The notes under the pieces were generated by a model. The model saw only the letters and a program-made list of their open reading frames with translations, was not told the origin of the DNA and did no database searches. Shown here in pieces: positions 1 to 7,502 of a stretch of 34,457 nt of DNA. Origin of the DNA: Bacteroidaceae bacterium (GTDB taxonomy: Bacteria > Bacteroidota > Bacteroidia > Bacteroidales > Bacteroidaceae); assembly GCA_017650045.1 (NCBI GenBank), contig JAGCFP010000028.1, positions 1 through 34,457 on the forward strand. Direction: 5' to 3'. Each line of letters begins with the position of its first letter. The first letter of the stretch is position 1. A program made the translations under genes and the position numbers.

Positions 1-62
1 AAATGTTAATAGTTACAATTTGTAAATAGTTCAGTGGTACAAAATGATAGGCGAAAAAATAA

Positions 63-86
63 CCGAGATACCGAGATACCGAGATA
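63..86. repeat. Three tandem copies of an 8-nt unit (CCGAGATA)
   Basis: CCGAGATA occurs three times without interruption at 63-70, 71-78 and 79-86. The last two bases of the array are the first two bases of a TANNTTTG promoter element, so the array fills the space where a -33/-7 spacer would lie. Repeat-number change would move any upstream element relative to the -7 box. That consequence is inference. Confidence 0.85.
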
Positions 87-92
87 GCTTTG
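85..92 (+). promoter_or_regulatory. Candidate -7 box (TAGCTTTG) for the HU-like gene
   Basis: TAGCTTTG fits the Bacteroidetes -7 consensus TANNTTTG. No clean TTTG lies at the expected -33 distance, since the place is taken by the 8-nt tandem repeat. If used, the transcript would have a leader of about 280 nt before the HU-like gene. Confidence 0.45.
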
Positions 93-378
93 CAAGTATG
101 AAAATTTTTTTTCCTAACTACGAAAAAATATTTTCCTAGTTAGAAACGTAAAAAATGGCACTTAACCCCTTCACGACTACTTCGGCCATTTTTCGCCTTA
201 TTGACAGATTTTAACACATTAGAAAACGCAGGAGATATTTACATTTATTAACTTTACACCTCCAAAAAAGTGTTAAAAATTTGGCGACACGTGGTCGCGT
301 GTAGTAACTTCGCAGCGTCGATCGATGAAAGAGCAATTAACCTTAAGTTATTAACCTTAAACCAAGAACTAAACAACT
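93..378 (+). other. Long untranslated leader with hairpins and a direct repeat
   Basis: No convincing gene is seen here. There is a 7-bp stem (CTAACTA 114-120 with TAGTTAG 137-143). There is a 9-bp stem (AAAAATGGC 151-159 with GCCATTTTT 185-193), whose T-rich right arm could act as a terminator or attenuator. A short stem GCGAC/GTCGC lies at 284-298. An 11-nt direct repeat ATTAACCTTAA occurs at 336-346 and 350-360, just before the HU-like start. The structures are visible; any regulatory role is inference. Confidence 0.4.
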
Positions 379-945
379 ATGAGTATCAAAGTAATCGCAA
401 AGCAAACCCTAATGAAAATCGGCACCATGGCCGGAACCTACCGTTACGTGCTTCAGGCACAGTTGTACAACAAGCTGGCGGAAGCCAAGGTGATTCGTGA
501 GGCCGCCCTCCGCAGTGGTATCGCACAGGGCACCATCAACGCCTCATGGGCAGCCATCGGCGAGGTGATCAAGGCATGGGCGACCGAGGGTCACTCAGTA
601 GCCATTCCAGGACTGGGTACCATGCGCTTCGGCGTGCGTGCCTCCTCTGTGGCCGACGTGTCGGAAGTGAGCACCGGTCTGATCAAGACGCGTAAGGTGA
701 TCTTCACGCCAAACGTGGACATCAAGGATGAGTTGAAGAGTACGAGCATCAACATCACCTGTTATGACAAGGATGGCAACATCGTGAAGCAGGTGACCAG
801 TGATGATGCGGGCACCATCGAGGAGCCAGACAATGGCGACGACGCTGGCGAGAACGAGGGCAGTGAGAACACTGGTGGCAACACCCAGCCTACGAACCCT
901 GATCCAGACGCTGGAGGTGGCAACGCTGATGGTGGTATCGGCTAA
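379..945 (+). CDS. HU-family DNA-binding protein with acidic tail
   Basis: This 188-aa protein belongs to the longer Bacteroidetes branch of HU-like nucleoid proteins, which bind DNA as dimers. Residues 1-125 match the HU-like fold: an N-terminal helical part (KLAEAKVIREAALRSGIAQG region) is followed by a strand-rich part with VAIPGLGTMRFGV. Residues 135-188 form a low-complexity tail rich in Asp, Glu, Gly, Asn and Pro, not part of classical 90-aa HU. The ATG at 379 follows an A-rich stretch without a clear Shine-Dalgarno site, usual in this phylum. In Bacteroidales such genes often stand next to a smalltalk peptide and a cell-wall amidase. The peptide is present about 300 nt downstream; no amidase is seen. 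The family call is recognition, and the exact role is not known to me. Confidence 0.85.
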   Translation: MSIKVIAKQTLMKIGTMAGTYRYVLQAQLYNKLAEAKVIREAALRSGIAQGTINASWAAIGEVIKAWATEGHSVAIPGLGTMRFGVRASSVADVSEVSTGLIKTRKVIFTPNVDIKDELKSTSINITCYDKDGNIVKQVTSDDAGTIEEPDNGDDAGENEGSENTGGNTQPTNPDPDAGGGNADGGIG

Positions 946-987
946 CACCACAATCCTCTAATCCGACCTCATTTTTGAAGCGTTAAG

Positions 988-1077
988 AAAATCGTAAGCG
1001 TTTTCGGAAAAGAGGGGTGCACCAATAAGAGCGCGAAGCGGTCGTCTTGCGCCCCTCCCGAAAACGTGAACGATTTT
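988..1077. repeat. 90-nt near-perfect palindromic element
   Basis: Three nested arms pair across this stretch. AAAATCGT (988-995) pairs with ACGATTTT (1070-1077), CGTTTTCGG (999-1007) with CCGAAAACG (1058-1066), and GAGGGG (1012-1017) with CCCCTC (1052-1057). The last stem extends by three more pairs at 1018-1020/1049-1051, one of them a G-T wobble. The loop at 1021-1048 is GC-rich. It lies 40 nt after the HU-like stop. It is longer than a simple terminator and has no good T-run, so a structured RNA or a palindromic interspersed repeat are both possible. Confidence 0.7.
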
Positions 1078-1115
1078 TAGTGGAAAAAATGCAGTCGGCG
1101 TGTTTCTTTGGTTCG

Positions 1116-1197
1116 TTTCTTTGCACGAGCAAAGAAATGAAGTGCAAACTGAGAGCAAAAAAAGCTTGTTTTAATTTGCCGAGGTGCAGCCTTCATT
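1116..1197. repeat. Diverged relative of the two-module intergenic repeat
   Basis: TTTCTTTG (1116-1123) and CAAAGAAA (1130-1137) form a perfect hairpin around CACGAG. Next comes a core flanked by AATGAAG (1136-1142) and CTTCATT (1191-1197). The core starts TGCAAAC (1143-1149), has AAGCTTG in the middle (1162-1168) and ends GAGGTGCAGCC (1181-1191). The same three blocks in the same order occur on the minus strand of the repeat at 27406-27596. The flanking inverted repeats differ from those of the other copies, as they do between those copies. Confidence 0.5.
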
Positions 1198-1221
1198 CCT
1201 GCAAAAGAAATGAATAAAATA

Positions 1222-1240
1222 AAACTCTAAACTCTAAACT
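1222..1240 (+). repeat. Tandem heptamer AAACTCT (2.7 copies)
   Basis: AAACTCT at 1222-1228 and 1229-1235 is followed by AAACT at 1236-1240, directly upstream of the smalltalk-like start. The 7-nt period matches that of the arms of the intergenic repeats at 18911 and 27406, although the unit is different. Confidence 0.7.
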
Positions 1241-1247
1241 AATAACT

Positions 1248-1355
1248 ATGAAAAACAAGAAAGAACTTATTAAGTACGGCATTCAGCTATTGATAGCTAT
1301 TCTCACCGCTATAGGAACCTCGATAGGTGTATCCAGCTGCATGAGTATGCTGTGA
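1248..1355 (+). CDS. Smalltalk-type small membrane peptide
   Basis: A 35-aa ORF starts MKNKKELIKYG and continues with a hydrophobic stretch (residues 11-30, ending in GVSSC) and a short tail MSML. The charged N-terminus followed by one hydrophobic segment suggests a membrane peptide; the Ser-Ser-Cys at 29-31 is lipobox-like but weak. I recognise it as the 'smalltalk' family found beside HU-like genes in Bacteroidales, whose function is unknown to me. It lies 302 nt after the HU-like gene and is closed by a terminator hairpin at 1362-1401. The next ATG upstream (1211) is in a frame that stops after six codons, so the 1248 start is preferred. Confidence 0.75.
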   Translation: MKNKKELIKYGIQLLIAILTAIGTSIGVSSCMSML

Positions 1356-1361
1356 AAGAAC

Positions 1362-1401
1362 TCCCGCTGCAAGATTAAAAATCGAGTAGCGGGATTCTTT
1401 T
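1362..1401 (+). terminator. Terminator after the smalltalk-like gene
   Basis: TCCCGCT (1362-1368) pairs with AGCGGGA (1388-1394) and is followed by a T-rich run (TTCTTTT). The stem begins six bases after the stop codon. The 19-nt loop is rather large. Confidence 0.6.
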
Positions 1402-1483
1402 GTCAATTACTGCAGTGTTTTGGTTTCTCTATGACGCAAACGGAGAAAATCTTGATTTTTTAGTAAAAAAAACTGCATTTTTG

Positions 1484-1513
1484 TTTGGAATATAAAAATA
1501 AAGCGTACCTTTG
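1484..1513 (+). promoter_or_regulatory. Strong Bacteroidetes-type promoter
   Basis: TTTG (1484-1487), an 18-nt spacer and TACCTTTG (1506-1513) match the -33/-7 consensus well. Transcription would begin near 1520, toward a 28-aa ORF and two hairpins, with no conventional gene downstream on this strand. Confidence 0.65.
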
Positions 1514-1553
1514 CGCAGTTTTTGTAAGATTTACCTGAAGATCTTTCATAGGT

Positions 1554-1640
1554 ATGAGAATATGTGATGAAAGATTCATACTCTACAAGTATAAGGTAAT
1601 TATAATAGTTTTGTCGTGTTTTATTTTGTGTTTGTGTTGA
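1554..1640 (+). CDS. Candidate 28-aa membrane peptide
   Basis: The ORF reads MRICDERFILYKYK, then a hydrophobic Ile/Val/Leu/Cys segment (VIIIVLSCFILCLC), then a stop. It lies about 35 nt downstream of the expected start of a promoter-driven transcript and ends two bases before a 12-bp hairpin. The charged N-terminus plus hydrophobic end resembles small membrane peptides, including type I toxins, but nothing in the sequence proves translation, and no strong ribosome-binding site is visible. The transcript could equally be a non-coding RNA. Confidence 0.35.
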   Translation: MRICDERFILYKYKVIIIVLSCFILCLC

Positions 1641-1642
1641 TA

Positions 1643-1670
1643 GGGGGACTGCTTGTGAAAGTAGTCCCCC
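1643..1670 (+). ncRNA. 12-bp hairpin with GTGA loop
   Basis: Arms 1643-1654 and 1659-1670 pair completely (one G-T wobble) around a GTGA tetraloop. No T-run follows, so it is a weak terminator. It resembles the hairpin at 1728-1757 in loop and in wobble placement, which suggests a designed RNA structure within the same transcript. Confidence 0.5.
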
Positions 1671-1727
1671 CAAGTTTAACGATAGTTACTTCTGTTATTG
1701 AAATATTGGCAAGTTAATAAATTATCT

Positions 1728-1759
1728 AAGAGGCTGGCTCGTGAGAGTCGGCCTCTTTT
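1728..1759 (+). terminator. 14-bp terminator hairpin with GTGA loop
   Basis: AAGAGGCTGGCTC (1728-1740) pairs with 1745-1757 around loop GTGA, with two G-T wobbles, and runs into TTTTC. It would end the transcript from the promoter at 1484 and may also serve the minus-strand hsdR gene that stops at 1818. Confidence 0.7.
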
Positions 1760-1817
1760 CATTTTCCCTTTAGATTAAGGAGATCAGGTAGCTCCTTATA
1801 GTGATTCTTCCATCTCA

Positions 1818-4745
1818 CTAATAATACATTTCAATATATTGGTAAGCCTTCTCGAATACATCGTTATCCTTTATCTGGTATTTAATCCAGAGGATAGAGC
1901 GTAGTTTCTTCTTGATTTCTCTTCTTGCAGTAACACTCTGGAAAGCATCATTAAATTGGCGAATGATATTTACCACTTCATTGTCGATGTCATTTACTAC
2001 CTGTTCTACAATGATTGGAGTATCGTCTGACTTGATGCTTTGGAATAGATCTGTCAGCGCAGCCCTTGCTTGCGCACGCTTATCCAAAGGTTTCTCTATC
2101 TCTTTCTCTGCTTCAAGCAGTTCACGAGCCATCTGGAGCAGCTGCTTCAGAAAGTCAATGCTTGAAATCAAACTCTGTTCCATACGTTCACGAAGTTCGT
2201 CAAGCTTTTCTGCAAACTTCTTAAACTTAGGATCACCCTTATGCTCTCCAAGACGTATCTTCAGCATCTTCTCCACTTCCACAATCTTCTTCTGGCGTTT
2301 CTTCTCATCATCCAATACAGAGTTGATGATATCAGCATCTATCACGAGGTCTTCAAGTGGAGTACCTATATCAATGGTATCGATGTTGTTATGGATTATC
2401 TCAATAGTCTTGGCACCCAGCAATGTCCAGATAAGATTTCCACCACTTATAGGACGCACACTCTGGTAAACCTGCGCCAGCCATGTGTAATCATTAGAAT
2501 AAGGCGCCAGGAATTCATTTGGTGAAATAATTTCCCATGCCTTTGCCAATCTTGCGAAGTGACGAGCAAAGTTGGTCTTTACGCCTTCTTCCTTCAGACA
2601 TTGTTGCGCTGCAGTCAGACCTTCCCAACCACCAATGGTACGATCTACGCCAGGGAAGAATTGCAGGCATTCATCCATAAATGTGGGAATGAGCGCTTTT
2701 ATCTCATCCATATTCTTAATGATAGTCTTCACGCTCTCTTCATCGAAGGCAAGACTCTTAGCCACATCTTCAAAAACACCCACAAAGTCAACAATCAGAC
2801 CACACTTCTTGTTTTCGTTGTAAGTACGGTTAGTTCGACAAATGGCCTGAAGCAGTGTATGATTCTTCATAGGTTTATCAAGATACATACACTGAAGAAT
2901 AGGTGCATCAAAGCCTGTCAAGAGTTTACTTGTAACAATCACAAACTACAAGGGTGACAACGGATCTCTGAATTGGTCAAGCAGTTTCCTTTCTTCATCA
3001 CGCGTACGCTTGTAGGCCTTGTATTCATCAGCCTTATCACCAGAAGTATGCATCACCACAGTAGTCTGGTCATCTGTTCCCAGTAAGGCATCCAAGGCTT
3101 TCTTGTATTTCACGCAGCAGTCGCGATTATACACCACCACTTGCGCCTTCATTCCTGTAGGTTCTACATAATCATGGAAATGATTCACGATGTACTTGCA
3201 GACATCGTTGATACGCTTCTCTGCAGTGAAGAACGCTTCTACACTGGTGCGTCTCACAAGTTCTTGTTTATCCTCTTCGCTTATCTGGTCTGTAAGCGCA
3301 TCAAACTCCTCCTGAAGTTTGGCTTCATCAAGATGCATTTCCACTGGCACAGTCTTGAAGTTGAGTTCCAGTGTAGCACCGTCATCTACTGAGTTTTGGA
3401 AGGTATATTTGGAAATGTAGCCAAATTCATCTTCTACGCTGCCAAAGCAGGCGAAGGTGTTATGATCATTGCGATTAATAGGTGTATCTGTTAAACCAAA
3501 GAAGAATGCATTCGGCAGGGCTGTACGCATCTTCTTTCCCAGATCTCCTTCTTGTGTACGGTGAGCCTCGTCCATCAGCAAGATAATGTTGTCGCGATCA
3601 TCAATTACCTCACCATCATTCAGGTCACCAAACTTAAAGATAGTGGTGATAAGAATCTTGCGTTGATGAATTTTGGTTTCTAGTTCTTCCTTAGAAGAAA
3701 TGCCGTCCACATTGGGTATTTCTGCACGTGTGAAATCACCTGTTATCTGGTCTTCCAAATCGATGCGATCGTCCACAATAATCACAGTTGGCGCTTTAAG
3801 TTCGTTTTGTTTGCGTAACTTCTGTGCAGCAAACACCATAAGCCATGACTTACCAGAACCTTGGAAATGCCAGATAAGACCTTTTCTTGGTCCTTTCCCA
3901 GCTTTATAAGTATTAAGCACACGCTGCACGATAGCTTCACCGCCAAGATACTGCTGATAACGACAAACTATCTTTATCTTTCTGCCACCAGTAGTACCAG
4001 TAAATACGGTATAAAAACGATAGATGTCAAGCACTCGCTCTGGAGTCAGCAATGATAGATAGTTGTGCACCACATCGTTGAGTGTTACATGACGGCGCTC
4101 TTCATCAGCAAACCAAGGTCCCCATTTATCTACAGGACAGCCTACACTGGCATATTGCAGTTCACGTCCTTCACTGGCAAATGAAAGAACATTGGGAACA
4201 AACATTTCTGGAATACTCTTCTGATAATGCACGATGTCTGTAGCACCATCTGCCCAGGTGACAGACGACTTGACAGGTGTCTTGGCTTCGCCAATGATCA
4301 TGGGAATACCATTTATGATATAAACCAAGTCCAGACGTTTACCACCTTCTTTACTTCTACGTGGGAATTCCCATTGATTGGTGACTACACAGCGATTTTC
4401 TGATGGCACATCGCTGAAGAAACGAATATTGATGTTCTCTCCATCCTCACCAAAGGGGAAGGAATTCTCATCAAACAGCAAACGGCGGAAACGATCGTTG
4501 GCATCAACCAGTTCTTCGTAATTGTTGCCTATACTACATGCAGCACGAAGATGGTTGACCACTTGTGCTGCTTGGTCTTCGGTAATAGGATTAAGTCGCA
4601 TAAGAGCCGTTACCAGCCATTCTACGACCAGTACTTCGTCAGGCATACGTGGCACATTCTTTGGTTCCACATAGATCCAGCCACATTCTCCTGCAGCGTT
4701 GATGAGCATCTGCTCTACAGTGTTTTCTTCATTAAAGTATGCCAT
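1818..4745 (-). pseudogene. hsdR: Type I restriction subunit HsdR with in-frame amber codon
   Basis: HsdR is the restriction and translocation subunit of type I R-M systems. The first part (4745-2946, 599 aa) has the PD-(D/E)xK nuclease (D139, E153, K155 in LDLVYI and GEAKTP). It also has helicase motif I FQGSGKS (294-300), DEAH (392-395) and FGLTDTPI (about 416). A TAG at 2946-2948 ends it. The same frame continues without a shift to 1818 (374 aa) with motif V TGFDAP, motif [10 protein letters not shown] and the C-terminal helical domain. A sense codon there would read [19 protein letters not shown], which fits the family, so AAG to TAG is the simplest history. Without readthrough, the product keeps the nuclease but loses half the motor. 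A GTG at 2942 could start the second fragment. The reading of 975 codons is certain; whether the gene is dead, suppressed or a sequencing error is open. Confidence 0.9.
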
Positions 4746-4804
4746 AATTCCTTATTAAGTTAATGAATATCTATTATAACTCTGTATATAAGTTGTACGT
4801 TTGA

Positions 4805-4875
4805 ATTTACTCTGCAAATAAGAATTGTCTAAAAATCAGGTGCTTACAATCATTACGGATTTACTCTGCAAATAA
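4805..4875. repeat. 17-nt direct repeat between hsdR and the AlbA_2 gene
   Basis: ATTTACTCTGCAAATAA occurs at 4805-4821 and again at 4859-4875, 54 nt apart. The second copy lies against the stop codon of the AlbA_2 gene. The first lies about 60 nt upstream of hsdR. It may reflect a past duplication or insertion at the junction; on the minus strand it reads TTATTTGCAGAGTAAAT, a weak promoter-like sequence. Confidence 0.75.
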
Positions 4876-4877
4876 AA

Positions 4878-6317
4878 CTATCCATAATATGGAATATATG
4901 TCATATATTTCTTTGAAGCAGTCTCAATATCTGCGGATTTTATTAACCCAGCCTCTAGTGTATCTGCAATGATTCGAGATGCAATAGAAGAATCATTTTT
5001 AGTCAATTCAAACCTCTCTCTAACAGATTGGTTATTGATGCTATTCCCGTTTTCATACATCAAACAAGCATGCTGATAACAAGCGGAAATCTTCTCTTGT
5101 TTGGTCATCTCTTTAAGACTTTTCTGCGGATACATAAAGACTCTTGTATGTTGTTCACTCTTTGTAAATTTAACAGGTGGAAGATACATCTTTTCGACAG
5201 CAGCAATAGCTCTATCTATACCACTTCCTCTACGTTCACAGATTCCAAGAGTAAACATCATTTGTGCCAGCTGTTCATTTCTTGACTGAGGTGGTAGATC
5301 TATCAAGCGATTGATATCATTCAGAGGTGCACCTGCATTTGTTATCGAAAGCCTATTTGAAAATATCTCAATAGTCACTGGCATACCAGTAATTCCGAAA
5401 TCTTGATGAACTAACGCGTTGGCAACAAACTCTCTAATAGCCACTCTTGGGTAAGTTGGAACAGCTTCCCTTTTAACATCTATCTTTTCGCTACTAGTGT
5501 TACGCATTATGAAATCTATCAATCCCTCGAAACCTACAACATATCCATAGACACCATGTTGTTCGAATTCTTGTTGCAGATTATTCGAACCAACGTATTT
5601 ACGAACTATCACTTCATGCCCAGCCATATTTGGAAAGATCTGGAGATCATTTGCAAAGAGAATAGCCCCCAAATTAGTAATGCTCCAACTCTCTCCTACA
5701 AGTTTACACAGTTGATAATTGGCTAAACGTTCGATAATGGCATCTGTTGATTGTGGAATGTTTTTATCAAGTATATGATAAAGAGCTTTATAATTAAGGT
5801 ATTTGAGCACATCTTCTTTAGTCAGATTCTCTTTGGCTAACTGTTGTTCAAAGGTTATGCCTTGAGATGTGGCTATCAGTGCCTTCACTTGATTCCTAGA
5901 CATCTTTACTGTCTGACCAGCAGAACGATGGTAAGAGGCATAAATGTCTTTCCCTCGCAAATGAATAGGTTTGTCACTTTGTTCTGGAATATAGAAAAAT
6001 AGTAAAGTATGCCCTTCAAAATCCATCACGGCATGTTCTATAGGAATAGAATAAACCAGATTATTCTGAGCAATATTCCCTAACGTTTGTACAGTTTTGT
6101 CTATCTCTTCTTTTGTCATATCAAAGCAGGTTCCATCATTACGCACACCATAAACTAGGATTCCGCCACCTTTCAAATTGGCAAAGGCAGAAAGATGTTG
6201 GGCCAATCGTTCTGTTTTGTCCGACAAACCACTCTTCCAATCCAGTTCGTTTAATTCTGATGGAATAGGATAAAGACTATCATTCAATACCTTTATAGCT
6301 TTTTCTTTCCAATCCAT
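4878..6317 (-). CDS. AlbA_2 / HATPase-like ATP-binding protein of R-M loci
   Basis: The 479-aa protein has an N-terminal AlbA_2 (Schlafen-type) nucleic-acid-binding domain. It begins SELNELDWKSGLS, followed by AFANLKGGGILVYGV and the GKDIYASYHRSAG region at about 120-135. A GHKL-type ATP-binding part follows with AIREFVANALVHQDFG (around residue 295) and EIFSNRLSITNAG. A C-terminal winged-helix-like segment covers about 410-479. Such proteins are often annotated as RecG-like or transcriptional regulators and are common passengers in type I restriction loci; their function there is not settled. It lies between hsdR (132 nt) and the 363-aa gene (93 nt) on the same strand. The gaps and a direct repeat at one side suggest it is a later insertion in the operon. 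Start ATG at 6317 gives the full domain. Confidence 0.8.
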   Translation of the reverse strand: MDWKEKAIKVLNDSLYPIPSELNELDWKSGLSDKTERLAQHLSAFANLKGGGILVYGVRNDGTCFDMTKEEIDKTVQTLGNIAQNNLVYSIPIEHAVMDFEGHTLLFFYIPEQSDKPIHLRGKDIYASYHRSAGQTVKMSRNQVKALIATSQGITFEQQLAKENLTKEDVLKYLNYKALYHILDKNIPQSTDAIIERLANYQLCKLVGESWSITNLGAILFANDLQIFPNMAGHEVIVRKYVGSNNLQQEFEQHGVYGYVVGFEGLIDFIMRNTSSEKIDVKREAVPTYPRVAIREFVANALVHQDFGITGMPVTIEIFSNRLSITNAGAPLNDINRLIDLPPQSRNEQLAQMMFTLGICERRGSGIDRAIAAVEKMYLPPVKFTKSEQHTRVFMYPQKSLKEMTKQEKISACYQHACLMYENGNSINNQSVRERFELTKNDSSIASRIIADTLEAGLIKSADIETASKKYMTYIPYYG

Positions 6318-6410
6318 ATTGCTGTTTCTTTTATTAACTATTTATAAAACTATTTTATTATCACGTAATAGCTTCTGTTAATTATGAAGCTTAAGTCCAA
6401 ACTCACCATC

Positions 6411-7502
6411 CTAAATTAAATCAGGGAAATTTGGATAACACCTCTTTGCATTTGTTTGAGCTAATGCATAACCAACACTTGTTATTCTAAAGAAAAGAGG
6501 AATCTCTTCAAACCATTCTCTTATCTTCTTAAGTTTTTCATAAGAATCCCATTTCTCCATAAAAGAGGATTGTGCAAGTTTTAATAAATTATCATCTTTT
6601 GAGTAAAGATCGATTATTGGTTTTAATTCCGGTTTCAACTCTCCTTTATTAGAACATCCTATACGTAAATAGCCAGGTAAGCATTCATTCGGAAGTAAAC
6701 AGTTTAATTCATAATGATTCATTTCCAGAATCTCTAAAGCCTTTTTATGTTCTTCTGACCCCTCTTTAATTCCTGCACATGCATAACCATCATAATTACT
6801 TGAGAGTATTATATTAAGCTTGTAAAAATTACCAGATTTAATTCCTACGGCTTTAAGAACATCTAAATGATCTATCCAATTATCTCCTTTTGGTAGCTCT
6901 GTATAAAGCAGCTTAGAGAAAAGCCCATCCATCACTTTAAGACCCTCACTTACACATGGAGCTGTTGGAATAGTCTTAAGTATAGTTGCCACACAAGTCA
7001 ATCCACATAATGAATCATAATCTATTTCATTTACAATCTGAATAGCTTTGTTAATTCCAGCATCTTTTATCATATCACTACCCTTTTCTATATGACAGAC
7101 TAATAACTGGGTAAGCATTTCTAAATCTTCTTGTCGAGAACTTTTTGCAGCAGAGATATTTGCATCTCTAATCATAAATTGAAATTTTGGATCAATAAGA
7201 TTGTTGACTGCATTTTCCATTTTTGTTATAACGGGCACCCATTGTGATTCAAACTTTTCCATTCTGTCTTTACAAATCTCATGGGAGACCTGAGTACACA
7301 GCTTTAAAGCTTGTGCCGTAACTTGTGTAGATACCATAGTAGTAAAAGAAACAACATCGGGTAGGGCAGAAGTAGTGATAGAAACATTGTTTGTTTGGTT
7401 CCCTATTATTGTTTGATTAGAGTTGTCTCCAATCTGCTGATACTGTGATGAATTATCACCAGCTCTTTGTTCCTGATGTGTTTTAGAAATATTCATAATC
7501 AT
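6411..7502 (-). CDS. Unplaced 363-aa protein with N-terminal Q/G/N/S repeat
   Basis: I cannot assign a function. The N-terminus carries a 10-residue repeat QxQxxGxNSx. Q10, Q12, G15, N17 and S18 recur at Q20, Q22, G25, N27 and S28, and a further half unit has Q30. The repeat is followed by a Thr/Asn/Ser-rich linker. Residues 50-363 look globular and mainly helical, with several Cys, and no catalytic motif that I recognise. The overall plan is reminiscent of the LPO_1073/Vpar_1526 family named in public annotation, a weak guess. The start overlaps the stop of the small membrane protein by four bases (ATGA), so the two are probably translationally coupled. It is AT-rich compared with its neighbours. 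The shared motif with the upstream gene suggests that the two proteins contact each other; see the findings. Confidence 0.75.
   Translation of the reverse strand: MIMNISKTHQEQRAGDNSSQYQQIGDNSNQTIIGNQTNNVSITTSALPDVVSFTTMVSTQVTAQALKLCTQVSHEICKDRMEKFESQWVPVITKMENAVNNLIDPKFQFMIRDANISAAKSSRQEDLEMLTQLLVCHIEKGSDMIKDAGINKAIQIVNEIDYDSLCGLTCVATILKTIPTAPCVSEGLKVMDGLFSKLLYTELPKGDNWIDHLDVLKAVGIKSGNFYKLNIILSSNYDGYACAGIKEGSEEHKKALEILEMNHYELNCLLPNECLPGYLRIGCSNKGELKPELKPIIDLYSKDDNLLKLAQSSFMEKWDSYEKLKKIREWFEEIPLFFRITSVGYALAQTNAKRCYPNFPDLI

Noticed and set aside
203-208. TTGACA resembling an E. coli -35 box
   Set aside because: This phylum uses a different promoter consensus and no matching -10 box follows at the right distance.
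270-500. Short plus-strand ORF overlapping the HU-like start
   Set aside because: It overlaps the HU-like gene in another frame and starts inside the leader; composition is not protein-like.
1818-2942. A separate gene starting at GTG 2942 (374 aa)
   Set aside because: It is the in-frame continuation of hsdR after an amber codon, carrying motifs V and VI of the same motor; it is described as one broken gene.
4878-6317. AlbA_2 protein as a RecG-type helicase
   Set aside because: It has no helicase motifs; the RecG label is an annotation habit for this AlbA_2/ATPase family.
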